Shown: one piece after another, positions 1 through 7,882 of the stretch | How positions within the stretch are numbered: position 1 is the stretch's first letter | Layout: every line of letters begins with the position of its first letter | NCBI GenBank assembly: GCA_021787665.1 | Contig: JAJYLN010000003.1 | Coordinates: 1-64,000 of the forward strand | Origin: a bacterium | GTDB lineage: Bacteria; JAMCPX01 | Length of the DNA: 64,000 nucleotides | Direction: 5' to 3' | Made by a program: the position numbers and the translations under genes | The notes under the pieces: model-generated | Databases searched by the model: none | What the model saw: the letters and a program-made list of their open reading frames with translations, nothing else | What the model was told of the DNA's origin: nothing

Positions 1-227
1 TCAGATGTACCTTGATATCGTATTTCGTGTGCGTCCCTGTACGATATTGTCGCATGCAACCACATTAGCACATTCTTCTCTTCGCCTAAAGGCGAGGGAT
101 TTCAACCATCCCCGAAGAGGACATTAATAATATGCAAATTATTCTTTGCATTTTACAAAGATCTTACAACGTAAGAATCTATTTCGGTTAGATTTTTACA
201 TGATTTAAAAGATTGTTGTATACTGGA
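1..227. other. Intergenic region with small hairpins
   Basis: No convincing gene is seen here. The stretch is AT-rich and lies downstream of the minus-strand MerR gene. Two small stem-loops are visible: a 5-bp stem around 82-95 (TCGCC/GGCGA) inside a GC-rich patch, and a perfect 6-bp stem at 162-176 (TCTTAC, loop AAC, GTAAGA). Neither is followed by a clear T-run on the minus strand, so assignment as the operon terminator is weak. The 82-95 hairpin resembles the kind of structure seen at IS200/IS605 right ends, but no tnpB or tnpA is present to support that. Confidence 0.4.
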
Positions 228-938
228 TTATGACGGCCCCATCCGCTTGAGCCTCTCGATGAGCCTCTCCTTGTGGAGCAGGGCGAGCAGTTGGGAGGTG
301 GGATAAATCGCGGATCGCGCAAGCTGGACTATCTGCTCCGGCGTAAGCTTACCGAGGACCCGCTTGTTGAACAGTCTGAACTCCTTCTCTATCAGGTCAT
401 CGCAGCTCTTCGTGTAGAGTCTCAAGTGTTGGATGGAGAAGCCGTGGCGTTCGCTCAACCCTGCCTCCCGCATCTTCGCTATGAGGGAAAGGACCTGCGC
501 GTCCTCCTCCGAGTAGCCGGCATCGTCCTTCGACGTGTGGAGAACGCCGGCCCGGACAAGCTGTGAGAAGGTCCTGGAGCCGATGGGATACTTCCTGAGG
601 AGTTCCTTCCTGCTGTAGACTTTCTCGCTGTCGAAGTCCTCGAGGATCCTGTGGTCTATGCTCCTCAGTTCGGTGCCCGCGGAGGCGCTCAGGACCTTTC
701 TGATGACGCTGAGGGGCAGGAACCGCTTCCCCTGAAGGTCCTTGACCCTCGTGATGAGCCCGATGCACGCCGGCGCGTAGTACGCCATCTGCTTGTTCTT
801 CTTCATCGGTCGCGGCAGCAGTCCCATCCTGACGTAATGGTGCACCGTGGCTTTCGTGATGCCCGTTTTCCTGATAAGCTCACCCACCGTCAGCCAGCCC
901 GGGGGTTTGCTTTTCGTAGGGGACTTCCTCTGAATCAT
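228..938 (-). CDS. MerR-family transcriptional regulator
   Basis: A 236-residue predicted DNA-binding protein. A MerR-type winged helix is visible near residues 14-55, with a 'TVGELIRKTG' recognition region and the 'VHHYVRMGLLP' turn typical of the family. A second region from about residue 108 ('SRKELLRKYPIG') looks like another HTH-like repeat. No effector-binding cysteine cluster is visible. The ATG at 938 overlaps the TGA of the upstream aldehyde dehydrogenase gene in an ATGA arrangement, so it is translationally coupled and is the last gene of the long catabolic operon. I infer that it is a local regulator of that operon. Its own target site is unknown, though the palindrome at 11250-11270 is a candidate. 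Confidence 0.8.
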   Translation of the reverse strand: MIQRKSPTKSKPPGWLTVGELIRKTGITKATVHHYVRMGLLPRPMKKNKQMAYYAPACIGLITRVKDLQGKRFLPLSVIRKVLSASAGTELRSIDHRILEDFDSEKVYSRKELLRKYPIGSRTFSQLVRAGVLHTSKDDAGYSEEDAQVLSLIAKMREAGLSERHGFSIQHLRLYTKSCDDLIEKEFRLFNKRVLGKLTPEQIVQLARSAIYPTSQLLALLHKERLIERLKRMGPS

Positions 939-2422
939 GAGAGGTCTACATACACGTTCTTCAGGGTCATGAAGGACTCCATGGCCTCCTTGCCGCCCTC
1001 CTTGCCGAAGCCGGACTGCTTCATCCCCCCGAACGGTATGGTGTGCGGCAGGAGTGAGTATGTGTTTATCCAGACCTGCCCCGCCTTTATCTGGCGTGCG
1101 AGCCGGTGGGCGCGGGAAATATCTCTCGTAAAGACGCCCGCGGCAAGCCCATAAGCCGTATCGTTCGCTCGCTGCACGGCCTCTTCCTCCGTCGAGAAGG
1201 GCGTGACGATGGCCACCGGCCCGAAGATCTCTTCCCTGGCCGTGCGGCACGACAGGGGCATGTCCGTGAACACGGTAGGCCCGAAGAAGTTGCCGTCCCT
1301 GAGATCGCCCTGGGCGGCGCCGGTGCCGTCTAGGACGCACCTGCCGTACTTCTTCCCCTCCTCGACGTACGAGGCGACCCTGCCGAGGTGCGCCTTCGAG
1401 ATGAGCGGGCCGATCAGCGTTGTCTGGTCTGCCGGATCTCCCAGCTTCATCGTCTGCACGAAGGCCGAGAACTTCTGGACGAAGTCCCCGTACACGGCCG
1501 TCTCCACGAAGATCCTCGAGCATGCTATGCACATCTGTCCGGACAGCCCGAAGACGCCGTATGCGGCCATCATGACGGCTTTGTCGATGTCCGCGTCGCT
1601 GAAGATCACGAGCGGAGACTTCCCGCCGAGCTCCAGGGAGACCTTCTTCAGGTTGGATGAGGCCTGTGCCATGATCTTCTTCCCGATCTCCGTGCCTCCG
1701 GTGAACGATATGCCGTCTATGCCGGGGTGCGATGCCATGGAGGCTCCCGTCTCAGGCGATCCGGTTACGACGCTGACGAGGCCTTTGGGTATGCCGGCCT
1801 CGCCGAGTATCTCGGCAAGACGCAGCGCCGGGAGCGGAGCTTTTTCCGAAGGCTTTATGATGACCGCGTTTCCGGCAGCGAGCGCCGGTGCGACTTTCGA
1901 GCCTATGAACAGGGTAGGGGTATTCCACGACGTGATCGCGGCGATGCACCCGAGCGGCTCCTTCATCGTATAGTCTATCGAAGGGAAGCTCCCGGTCAGG
2001 GGCACGACCTCGCCGTAGATCCGCTCGATCCAGTTCGCAAAGTATTCGAAGCTCTTCGACAGGGCAGCGGAAGAGAACCGCTTTGCCAGGGTGAAGGGGG
2101 CGCCGACATTCATGCTCTCGAGACCCGCGAAGTCTTCCTCGTACCGGTCGCACAATGCGGAGATCTTCAGGAGGACGCCTTTCCTCTTTGCAATGGACAT
2201 GCCCTGCCACACCGGGAGTGCCTCCCGTGCCGCCCTCACAGCATCGTCGATGTCCTGCTCAGTGGCCTGCGGCACACGCGCGATGGTCCTGTTGTTCGAC
2301 GGGTCGATGACCTCGAAGTACCTGCCCGTACCTGGTTCTCTGAACTCGCCGTTGATAAAGAGCCTGTAGCTCTTCTTCTCCCCGAGCCCGAGCTTTTTGT
2401 ATTGTTCGTTATGATCGATCAT
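935..2422 (-). CDS. Aldehyde dehydrogenase (NAD(P)+-dependent)
   Basis: A 495-residue protein, the usual length for the aldehyde dehydrogenase superfamily, which oxidises aldehydes to carboxylic acids in the cytosol. The general-base glutamate is seen in 'SLELGGK' (about E264) and the nucleophilic cysteine in 'SGQMCIA' (about C298). The active-site 'SWNTP' and cofactor-binding 'TGGTEIGKKI' segments are also present. An AGAGGAG ribosome site precedes the ATG. It lies 15 bp after the enoyl-CoA-hydratase-like gene and overlaps the MerR gene by 4 bp. In context it may convert an aldehyde to the acid that the adjacent acyl-CoA synthetase activates. Substrate specificity cannot be read from the sequence. 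Confidence 0.92.
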   Translation of the reverse strand: MIDHNEQYKKLGLGEKKSYRLFINGEFREPGTGRYFEVIDPSNNRTIARVPQATEQDIDDAVRAAREALPVWQGMSIAKRKGVLLKISALCDRYEEDFAGLESMNVGAPFTLAKRFSSAALSKSFEYFANWIERIYGEVVPLTGSFPSIDYTMKEPLGCIAAITSWNTPTLFIGSKVAPALAAGNAVIIKPSEKAPLPALRLAEILGEAGIPKGLVSVVTGSPETGASMASHPGIDGISFTGGTEIGKKIMAQASSNLKKVSLELGGKSPLVIFSDADIDKAVMMAAYGVFGLSGQMCIACSRIFVETAVYGDFVQKFSAFVQTMKLGDPADQTTLIGPLISKAHLGRVASYVEEGKKYGRCVLDGTGAAQGDLRDGNFFGPTVFTDMPLSCRTAREEIFGPVAIVTPFSTEEEAVQRANDTAYGLAAGVFTRDISRAHRLARQIKAGQVWINTYSLLPHTIPFGGMKQSGFGKEGGKEAMESFMTLKNVYVDLS

Positions 2423-2436
2423 ACGCTCCTCTCTGA

Positions 2437-3237
2437 CTACTCCCCTTTGAACTGGGGCTTGCGCTTCTCAAAGAACGCCTTGATGCCCTCGGTCGCGTCC
2501 CCCATCTGCGCACACAGCGCCTGCGCCGTGGCCTCGGACTCGATACTCATGTCCGGATGGAAGTCGAGCCCCTTGTATACCGCCTTCTTCGCGAGCTTGA
2601 CCACATAGGGTGCGGAGAGCGCTATGGTGTCCGCCATGGCCTGCGCCTCTGCCTGGAGCTCCGCCAGGGGCACGACCTTCTCTACCAGGCCGATTCGCTC
2701 CGCTTCCTGCGCCTCCACCATCCTCCCGGTGAAGAGGAGATCGCACGCCCTGCCCCTGCCGATCAGCCGCGGCAGCATGTAGGTAATGGCCATACCGGGA
2801 TGAATACCGATCGTGGCGAAGTTCGCGGCGAACTTCGCGCTGTCGGCGGCGATCCTGATGTCACAGCACAGAGCGAGTCCGAGCCCACCACCTATCGCGT
2901 AGCCGTTCACCGCAGCGATCGTCGGGATATCGAGCTGGAGGCTCTCCAGGAACGCATCGTACATCCCCCTGATCCCCTCGCGCGTGCCCGCCACGCCGGT
3001 AAGACCGGAGCCCTGGACAAGCTCGGTCAGTGCCGAGAGATCGGCGCCCGCACAGAACGCCTTCCCGCTTCCGGTAATGACGAGCGCCCTCAGTCCGGCA
3101 CTCTTTTTGATGTCCAGAACCGCTTCGTGGAACTCCCGGAGAAGCGCGGATGTCATCACGTTCCTCCGGTCAGGCAGGTTAAAGGTGATCTTCGCTACCT
3201 GCCCCGTCTTTTCGTAAAGAATGGTCTCATACGCCAT
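2437..3237 (-). CDS. Enoyl-CoA hydratase/isomerase family protein (crotonase fold)
   Basis: A 266-residue crotonase-superfamily protein. The oxyanion-hole segments are recognisable ('AFCAGADLS' and 'NGYAIGGGLGLA'). Compared with classical hydratases, the segment 'FATIGIHPGMAITY' lacks the first catalytic glutamate, and the second glutamate position falls on an aspartate in 'RACDLLFTG'. It may therefore act as an isomerase, hydrolase or other crotonase-type enzyme rather than a hydratase; this is my alignment by eye. Its 5' end overlaps the 3' end of the acyl-CoA synthetase gene by 11 bp, and the aldehyde dehydrogenase follows closely, so it is inside the operon. The family is certain and the exact reaction is not. 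Confidence 0.85.
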   Translation of the reverse strand: MAYETILYEKTGQVAKITFNLPDRRNVMTSALLREFHEAVLDIKKSAGLRALVITGSGKAFCAGADLSALTELVQGSGLTGVAGTREGIRGMYDAFLESLQLDIPTIAAVNGYAIGGGLGLALCCDIRIAADSAKFAANFATIGIHPGMAITYMLPRLIGRGRACDLLFTGRMVEAQEAERIGLVEKVVPLAELQAEAQAMADTIALSAPYVVKLAKKAVYKGLDFHPDMSIESEATAQALCAQMGDATEGIKAFFEKRKPQFKGE

Positions 3238-4774
3238 GGTTACCTCCGTCCGGCCTTTTGTTCGTTACACGGTCCCGCAATTCCCTCTTCAGTACCTTGC
3301 CGACCGCGTTCTTCGGCAGCTCGGACATAAAGTGGTATTGTCTCGGGACTTTATAATCCGCAAGCTTCCCCAACAGGAACGTCCTGAGCTCTTCCTCCGT
3401 GGGCTCCCGCCCCTCTTTCGCGACGATGAAGGCAACGCAGTCCTCAATGAGTACCGGGTGCGGTACGCCGACCACCGCAACTTCTTTTACAGACGGGTGC
3501 TGAAACAGGGCGTCCTCCACCTCGAGGGAGGATATCTTGTACCCTCCGCGGTTGATGACGTCCTTTTTCCTGTCCACGAGGTAGAGATAGCCGTCGCCGT
3601 CCACGTATCCGATGTCGCCGGTCCTTACCCAGCCCTCCGTATCCCAGACCTGCTGGGTTGCTGCATCGTCCTTGTAGTATCTCCTCCTGGTGCGCAGGTC
3701 CCTGGATCGGAGCAGGATCTCGCCCGGCTGTCCGGGGGGCAGTGCATTGCCGCGCTCGTCGAGAATCCGTATTTCTGTGTTCTCGTCCACCGGCTTGCCC
3801 ACGGAGTTCGGCCTCGACCGCGCCTCGCCGAAGGGCATCATATACCCGGCCGCGCCGGACTCCGTCAGGCCGTACAGATTGATGACGTTCGCCTGCGTGA
3901 ACAGGTCGGACAGCTCCAGCACGGCAGACGGCGGCATGGGCGCGGCGCCGAACTGAAGGAATAGGAGGTTCGAGAAGTCCCGCTTCTTCAGGTCGGGCAC
4001 CTCTTTCAGCACGATCAGCCACATGGACGAGACCGCGTATACGGAGAACACTTGCTCCTTCTCCAGGAGATCTGCGAACCGGTGCGCATCGAACCGCTTC
4101 ATGAGGATGCACTTCATGCCCAGCCGCAGCGGAAGGACGGTCATCGTCATGCCAGCAAAGGTGTAGAGGGGGACCGGATGCAGCGCTGTCCGCCCGGAAA
4201 ACAACTGGACCCATGGCGTCTCGTCGAAGGAGGTGATGGCATGGTGCGTTACCATGACCCCTTTCGGTATTCCGGTGGTGCCGGAGGTATAGATGAGCTC
4301 GGCCGGGTCGTCTTCATTGACCTGGACTTCCGGATCACTGCCGGAAAGTCCTCCGAGCATCTCCTTCACCCGTGAGAGCGTAAGAACCTTTGCCCGGCCC
4401 GCCGCCCCGGCGTCCCCGGCGATCCCCCAGCCCCTGAGGAGCCCGTCCTCTGCCAGCAGGAAGGACGTGTCGGAATGCGTGAGCTGCTTTTCTACCTCCT
4501 CCCGGGAATACCGGACATTGACCGGTACGAACACGCCGCCTGCCTTCTGTGTACCGAAGTACGATGCGATGTAGTATATGCCCTCTGCGTTCGGGATCGC
4601 ACAGGAAACCTTGTCCTGCTTTTTCAGTCCCTCTTTCAGCAGCAGGTTCGCGATCTTCGAGGACAGGACGTCGAGCTCTTTGAAGGTCCTCCGCTCACCG
4701 TCTTCTATCTGGACCGCCGTGTTGTCCGGGAACTCCCTTGCCCTGCTTCGCAGCAGGTCCGGAATGATGGTCAT
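3227..4774 (-). CDS. Acyl-CoA synthetase (AMP-forming)
   Basis: A 515-residue ANL-superfamily adenylate-forming ligase that would activate a carboxylic acid to its CoA thioester through an acyl-AMP. The P-loop-like motif 'YTSGTTGIPKG' is present near residue 163, followed by 'NLYGLTESGA', 'GWVRTGDIGYV' and 'DRKKDVINRGGYKIS'. The C-terminal catalytic lysine is in 'PKNAVGKVLKREL'. Length is normal. The gene starts 10 bp after the acyl-CoA dehydrogenase gene and overlaps the downstream crotonase gene. It probably supplies the CoA substrate for the two acyl-CoA dehydrogenases and the hydratase-like protein of the operon. The chain length or ring structure of the acid is unknown. Confidence 0.92.
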   Translation of the reverse strand: MTIIPDLLRSRAREFPDNTAVQIEDGERRTFKELDVLSSKIANLLLKEGLKKQDKVSCAIPNAEGIYYIASYFGTQKAGGVFVPVNVRYSREEVEKQLTHSDTSFLLAEDGLLRGWGIAGDAGAAGRAKVLTLSRVKEMLGGLSGSDPEVQVNEDDPAELIYTSGTTGIPKGVMVTHHAITSFDETPWVQLFSGRTALHPVPLYTFAGMTMTVLPLRLGMKCILMKRFDAHRFADLLEKEQVFSVYAVSSMWLIVLKEVPDLKKRDFSNLLFLQFGAAPMPPSAVLELSDLFTQANVINLYGLTESGAAGYMMPFGEARSRPNSVGKPVDENTEIRILDERGNALPPGQPGEILLRSRDLRTRRRYYKDDAATQQVWDTEGWVRTGDIGYVDGDGYLYLVDRKKDVINRGGYKISSLEVEDALFQHPSVKEVAVVGVPHPVLIEDCVAFIVAKEGREPTEEELRTFLLGKLADYKVPRQYHFMSELPKNAVGKVLKRELRDRVTNKRPDGGNHGV

Positions 4775-4783
4775 AGCAACCGC

Positions 4784-5998
4784 TCAAGCATCGTCGCGCG
4801 GGTAATCCGCTATCCTTCGCGCAATGACGACCCTCTGTATCTGCCCGGTGCCCTCGACCAGGTCGATGGCCTTTACGTCCCTGAACAGCTTCTCCACGAA
4901 ATAGTCGTTCCTGACTCCGGCGTCGGCCATGATATCTATGCACAGGGATATCGCGTCAAGGCTCGCCGCAGGACAATACGCCTTTGCCTGGGACGCCTCG
5001 AGCGTGTTCGGTTGATCCGTGTCCGCCAGCCACGCAGCCTTCCAGCACAGGAGCCTGCCGATGTCGATCTTCCTCTTTATCGTGACGATGTGTTCCTTTA
5101 TCTTCTGATAACGCGGTACCGGCCGGTCAAGGTCGTAGTTTTCTTTCACGAACTCCTGCATGCGGTCCCACGCAGCCCGGCCTATGCCCACGGCCATGCT
5201 CGCGATGATCGGACGCGTCGCGTCGAAGGACTTCATCGCACCTTTGAAGCCGGCCCTCCCCTTATAGTATTCCTCACCGCCGAGCAGGTTTCCGGCAGGC
5301 ACGGTGCAGTTGTCCATGAACACGGTACATGACGCGTAGGCAGACAGCCCCATCTTATGCTCCCTCTTCGACACGTCAAGCCCCGGCGTCCCTCTCTCGA
5401 CGACAAAAGCCCGGTGCCCTTCCCTGCCGAGGGCTTTATCGATGGTCGCCCACATGACGATCCACGACGCCTTGTCTGCGTTCGAGCAGAATGCCTTGTC
5501 CCCGTTCAACACCCACGAGTCTCCGTGCTTCTCGCACCGTGTCGCTATCCGTGCCACGTCGGAGCCGGCACCCGCTTCCGTCATGCCGAACGCGCCCCAC
5601 ACGGGCTTCTCCCGCGTCTGGAATATGGAGAGGAACCTTTTTTTCTGCTCGTCGGTACCCATGATACTGATCGGCGGACCGCCGAGTCCCGGTCCGGGCA
5701 TGGAAACCGCCACGCCCCGGTCCCAGTATGCCAGCTCCTCGCCGAGCAGTACGCCGAGTCGTGCGGCGGTCCTCTCTTTTTTCTCTGTACCGTCCTTTTT
5801 TGACGGGCCCCCACCCTCGATGGCAGTCCGCGCCTGTAGTCCCAGTTCCGCGCATTTATAATAGAAGGGATTGTCAGCAGGCAGAGGCTGTTTCTTCCGG
5901 TCCGCTTCTATGCCGAGCGGCCTCAGGTATTCCTTACCCAGCCACTTCAACATCTCCAGAAGGGTCCTGGCATCATCGGGTATCTCAAGATCTATCAT
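4784..5998 (-). CDS. Acyl-CoA dehydrogenase, catalytic-type subunit
   Basis: A 404-residue flavoprotein of the acyl-CoA dehydrogenase family, predicted to form a 2,3-double bond in an acyl-CoA. The middle-domain motif 'GMTEAGAGSDVA' contacts substrate and FAD. The C-terminal 'VEGTGQIQR' carries a glutamate (about E382) at the position of the catalytic base of short/medium-chain enzymes. The N-terminal helical region includes an insertion rich in Lys/Glu near residues 65-75. It starts on ATG with an upstream purine-rich site. It follows a second, degenerate acyl-CoA dehydrogenase gene after a 164-bp spacer and precedes the synthetase by 9 bp. A heteromeric enzyme with that partner is plausible, as known for mycobacterial FadE pairs. 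Confidence 0.9.
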   Translation of the reverse strand: MIDLEIPDDARTLLEMLKWLGKEYLRPLGIEADRKKQPLPADNPFYYKCAELGLQARTAIEGGGPSKKDGTEKKERTAARLGVLLGEELAYWDRGVAVSMPGPGLGGPPISIMGTDEQKKRFLSIFQTREKPVWGAFGMTEAGAGSDVARIATRCEKHGDSWVLNGDKAFCSNADKASWIVMWATIDKALGREGHRAFVVERGTPGLDVSKREHKMGLSAYASCTVFMDNCTVPAGNLLGGEEYYKGRAGFKGAMKSFDATRPIIASMAVGIGRAAWDRMQEFVKENYDLDRPVPRYQKIKEHIVTIKRKIDIGRLLCWKAAWLADTDQPNTLEASQAKAYCPAASLDAISLCIDIMADAGVRNDYFVEKLFRDVKAIDLVEGTGQIQRVVIARRIADYPRDDA

Positions 5999-6035
5999 AC
6001 AATCATACCTCCATTCTTTCTTTGTACATCATTTG

Positions 6036-6114
6036 AAAAATCTCCCTCCCCTCTTTTCCAAAGAGGGAAAATTGAAGTTTCCCCCTTTGAAAGGGGGGGA
6101 ATAAGGGGGATTTT
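6036..6114. repeat. Large imperfect inverted repeat, REP/MITE-like
   Basis: The only sizeable spacer inside the catabolic operon holds a C-rich half ending in CCCTC-type runs and a G-rich half that are approximately reverse complements. The outer ends match as AAAATC(T/C)CCC and its complement GGGGGATTTT. Two shorter internal stem-loops are also visible (CCCTCTTTtccAAAGAGGG and CCCCCTTTgAAAGGGGG). It resembles widespread extragenic palindromes. It may be a processing or partial termination site between the two dehydrogenase genes. Confidence 0.65.
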
Positions 6115-6162
6115 AGATAACTGTTCATTACCCTGTTCTCCTCTTTTGTTGAGGCAACCACC

Positions 6163-7215
6163 TTAAGCGAATCCCCAGTCCCTGATGGTACGCTCGAGGT
6201 CGAGCTGAGCAGCGTCCTTGCCTCCCAGCAGGGTGGGAAGGGTCCTCGCCTCCCGCATCCATTTCTCCACCGGATAGTCGCTCACATAGCCGTGTCCGCC
6301 GAGGAGCTGCACGCCGTAGACCGTGACAAACGAAGAGCATTCCTGTGCCTGGAGCAGTGCCTGCGAACCGGCGGAAAATCCATCGCCTTTCGACAGCTCA
6401 TAGGCGCCTTTCCAGATGGAGGCCCTGGTGGCCTCGATCGCTATGGACATATCGGCAAGAATGAATGCTATCGCCTGATGGTGCGCGACCTTTTTCCCGA
6501 AGGTTATCCTCTCTTTCGTGTAACCGAGCGCGTACTGGTACGACGCGGCCGCCACGCCGAGCATGCACGATGCCATATAAAGCCTCATGCTTGCGATCAT
6601 CTTCCGGTAGCTCTCCTCTGAAAGCTCTTCCACGATCACGGGCTTTCCGTTTATTTTGACTTCACAGGCGCCTGCCGCATGCAGGGCACACGGCAGGACA
6701 GGGGTGGAGGCAATGCCGTCCTCGATACAAAAGACCCGCCTGCCCTGCAGGACGATGAGCAGTGACGGCTTATGACTCGGCAGGTAGTGTATGACGCCGG
6801 AGAGAACACCTTTTTCGAGCTTGATCTGTTCGTCCGTATCCACGAACACGGCAGGCTCGAACCCGTCGGCCGCCTGCTTGAACCGGGCGAGCAGAGGGGC
6901 CGCGCCGGCATGTTTCAGCGCGAGCAGGGGATAGAGTGAGAACCCGGCCCTGTCCATGCTCAGGAGCGTGGACACGCACCCGCGGGAAAGCTGCTCAAGC
7001 ACCACGGTCTTGACGAAGAACGGGAGCCCCTGCCCCCCGAGTTCCACAGGCCAGTCCAGGTTCAGGAAGCCCAGCTCCTTGTAGTTCCCGTACAGGGATG
7101 CAGGGACGCCCTCTTTCTCGAACTTCCGGGCATCGTCGTACAGGGACTTGCTGAACTTCTCCGCCTCGTTCCTGATCATGGTCTCGTCTTCGCTCAGGGC
7201 AAAACTGATAGCCAT
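6163..7215 (-). CDS. Acyl-CoA dehydrogenase-like protein, degenerate partner subunit
   Basis: A 350-residue protein with the overall acyl-CoA dehydrogenase architecture: N-terminal helices 'ISFALSEDETMIRNEAE', 'NLDWPVELGGQGLP', and a C-terminal helical bundle 'YTKERITFGKKVAHHQAIAF' with 'QLLGGHGYVSDYPVEKW'. The central beta domain is short and lacks the usual MTEPxAGSD-type motif. The C-terminal catalytic EGT is replaced by 'TLLGGKDAAQ'. The arginine of the FAD-binding 'ERITFG' segment is kept. The start at 7215 has an AAAGGAGGT site and leaves one base after the preceding gene's stop codon. Loss of catalytic residues next to a canonical paralogue resembles the non-catalytic half of alpha2beta2 FadE complexes. 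That role is an inference. Confidence 0.82.
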   Translation of the reverse strand: MAISFALSEDETMIRNEAEKFSKSLYDDARKFEKEGVPASLYGNYKELGFLNLDWPVELGGQGLPFFVKTVVLEQLSRGCVSTLLSMDRAGFSLYPLLALKHAGAAPLLARFKQAADGFEPAVFVDTDEQIKLEKGVLSGVIHYLPSHKPSLLIVLQGRRVFCIEDGIASTPVLPCALHAAGACEVKINGKPVIVEELSEESYRKMIASMRLYMASCMLGVAAASYQYALGYTKERITFGKKVAHHQAIAFILADMSIAIEATRASIWKGAYELSKGDGFSAGSQALLQAQECSSFVTVYGVQLLGGHGYVSDYPVEKWMREARTLPTLLGGKDAAQLDLERTIRDWGFA

Positions 7216-7216
7216 A

Positions 7217-7546
7217 TCATGCAACCTCCTTTTCCTTTCTCTTTCGAAAGATCCCGGCAACCATATAAAACGAATACTTTATGAAGAACACAGACAGGAG
7301 CATGCCCGCCTTCAGCATGATGCGCCATTTCGCAGGCTTCAACAGGTAGCCGATGATGACGGGGTGGAACGCCGTCTCCAGAAATTCGGTCCAGTCGTCC
7401 GTGTCCATCGTTATCGTATAACGCCAGGACAGCGGGGGCTTCACCATGCCGGAGAGCAGGACGACGTCGTCCGCTACTTTGACTTCCTCGCTGCCTATAT
7501 CGATGGCCATGCTTCTCTTGCCCAGCCCTGTCGACCAAAATTCCAT
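7217..7546 (-). CDS. Small conserved-operon protein B, unknown function
   Basis: A 109-residue protein that I do not recognise. The N-terminal half is predicted beta-rich ('EEVKVADDVVLLSGMV', 'SWRYTITMDTDDW'). The C-terminal half has a hydrophobic stretch around residues 80-97 ('KAGMLLSVFFIKYSFYMV') followed by a basic tail, suggesting membrane association. It begins immediately after the stop of the upstream small gene and ends one base before the degenerate acyl-CoA dehydrogenase. By eye it is a paralogue of that upstream protein: both share the order acidic strand, 'LxG', 'WxY', 'DxxxF', then a hydrophobic helix. The pair may form a heterodimer serving the neighbouring flavoenzymes. Confidence 0.75.
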   Translation of the reverse strand: MEFWSTGLGKRSMAIDIGSEEVKVADDVVLLSGMVKPPLSWRYTITMDTDDWTEFLETAFHPVIIGYLLKPAKWRIMLKAGMLLSVFFIKYSFYMVAGIFRKRKEKEVA

Positions 7547-7882
7547 TTATGCTTCCTTGTTCGATTCTTCCGGGAGCGCGTTCTTCTGAACGCGCGCTAT
7601 CCCCAGGAAATGCGCGAGCGTCCTGAGGACCCTTTTCAGCACGACGAGGAATATGCCCGGTCCGCACCGCTGTGCGAGGTAAGCCACGATCGTATCGTCC
7701 TTTGCAAGGGCGACGAAGTTGATGATGTCCGCGTCCTCCAGCCTCATCCTGTACGTCCAGTGTACCTTCTTTTCCTTAATGGCACCGTGAAGCCAGATCT
7801 CGCCCTTCTCTTCCCTGATGTCGGCCTCCCTGAGCCTGAACGGCAGGGTGACCGACCCCAACCCTTTCGATGCTAATTTCAT
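7547..7882 (-). CDS. Small conserved-operon protein A, unknown function
   Basis: A 111-residue protein of unknown function. The chosen ATG at 7882 overlaps the TGA of the upstream FAD-oxidoreductase gene in an ATGA arrangement. The sequence begins 'MKLASKGLGSVTLPF', continues with strands 'GEIWLHGAIKEKKVHWTYRM' and 'DADIINFVALAKDDTIVAYL', then a hydrophobic helix 'GIFLVVLKRVLRTLAHFLG' and a polar tail. Its pattern parallels the next small gene, so the two look like diverged tandem duplicates. No catalytic motif or metal ligand cluster is visible. Tight coupling on both sides argues that it is real and functionally tied to the flavoenzymes. Confidence 0.75.
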   Translation of the reverse strand: MKLASKGLGSVTLPFRLREADIREEKGEIWLHGAIKEKKVHWTYRMRLEDADIINFVALAKDDTIVAYLAQRCGPGIFLVVLKRVLRTLAHFLGIARVQKNALPEESNKEA

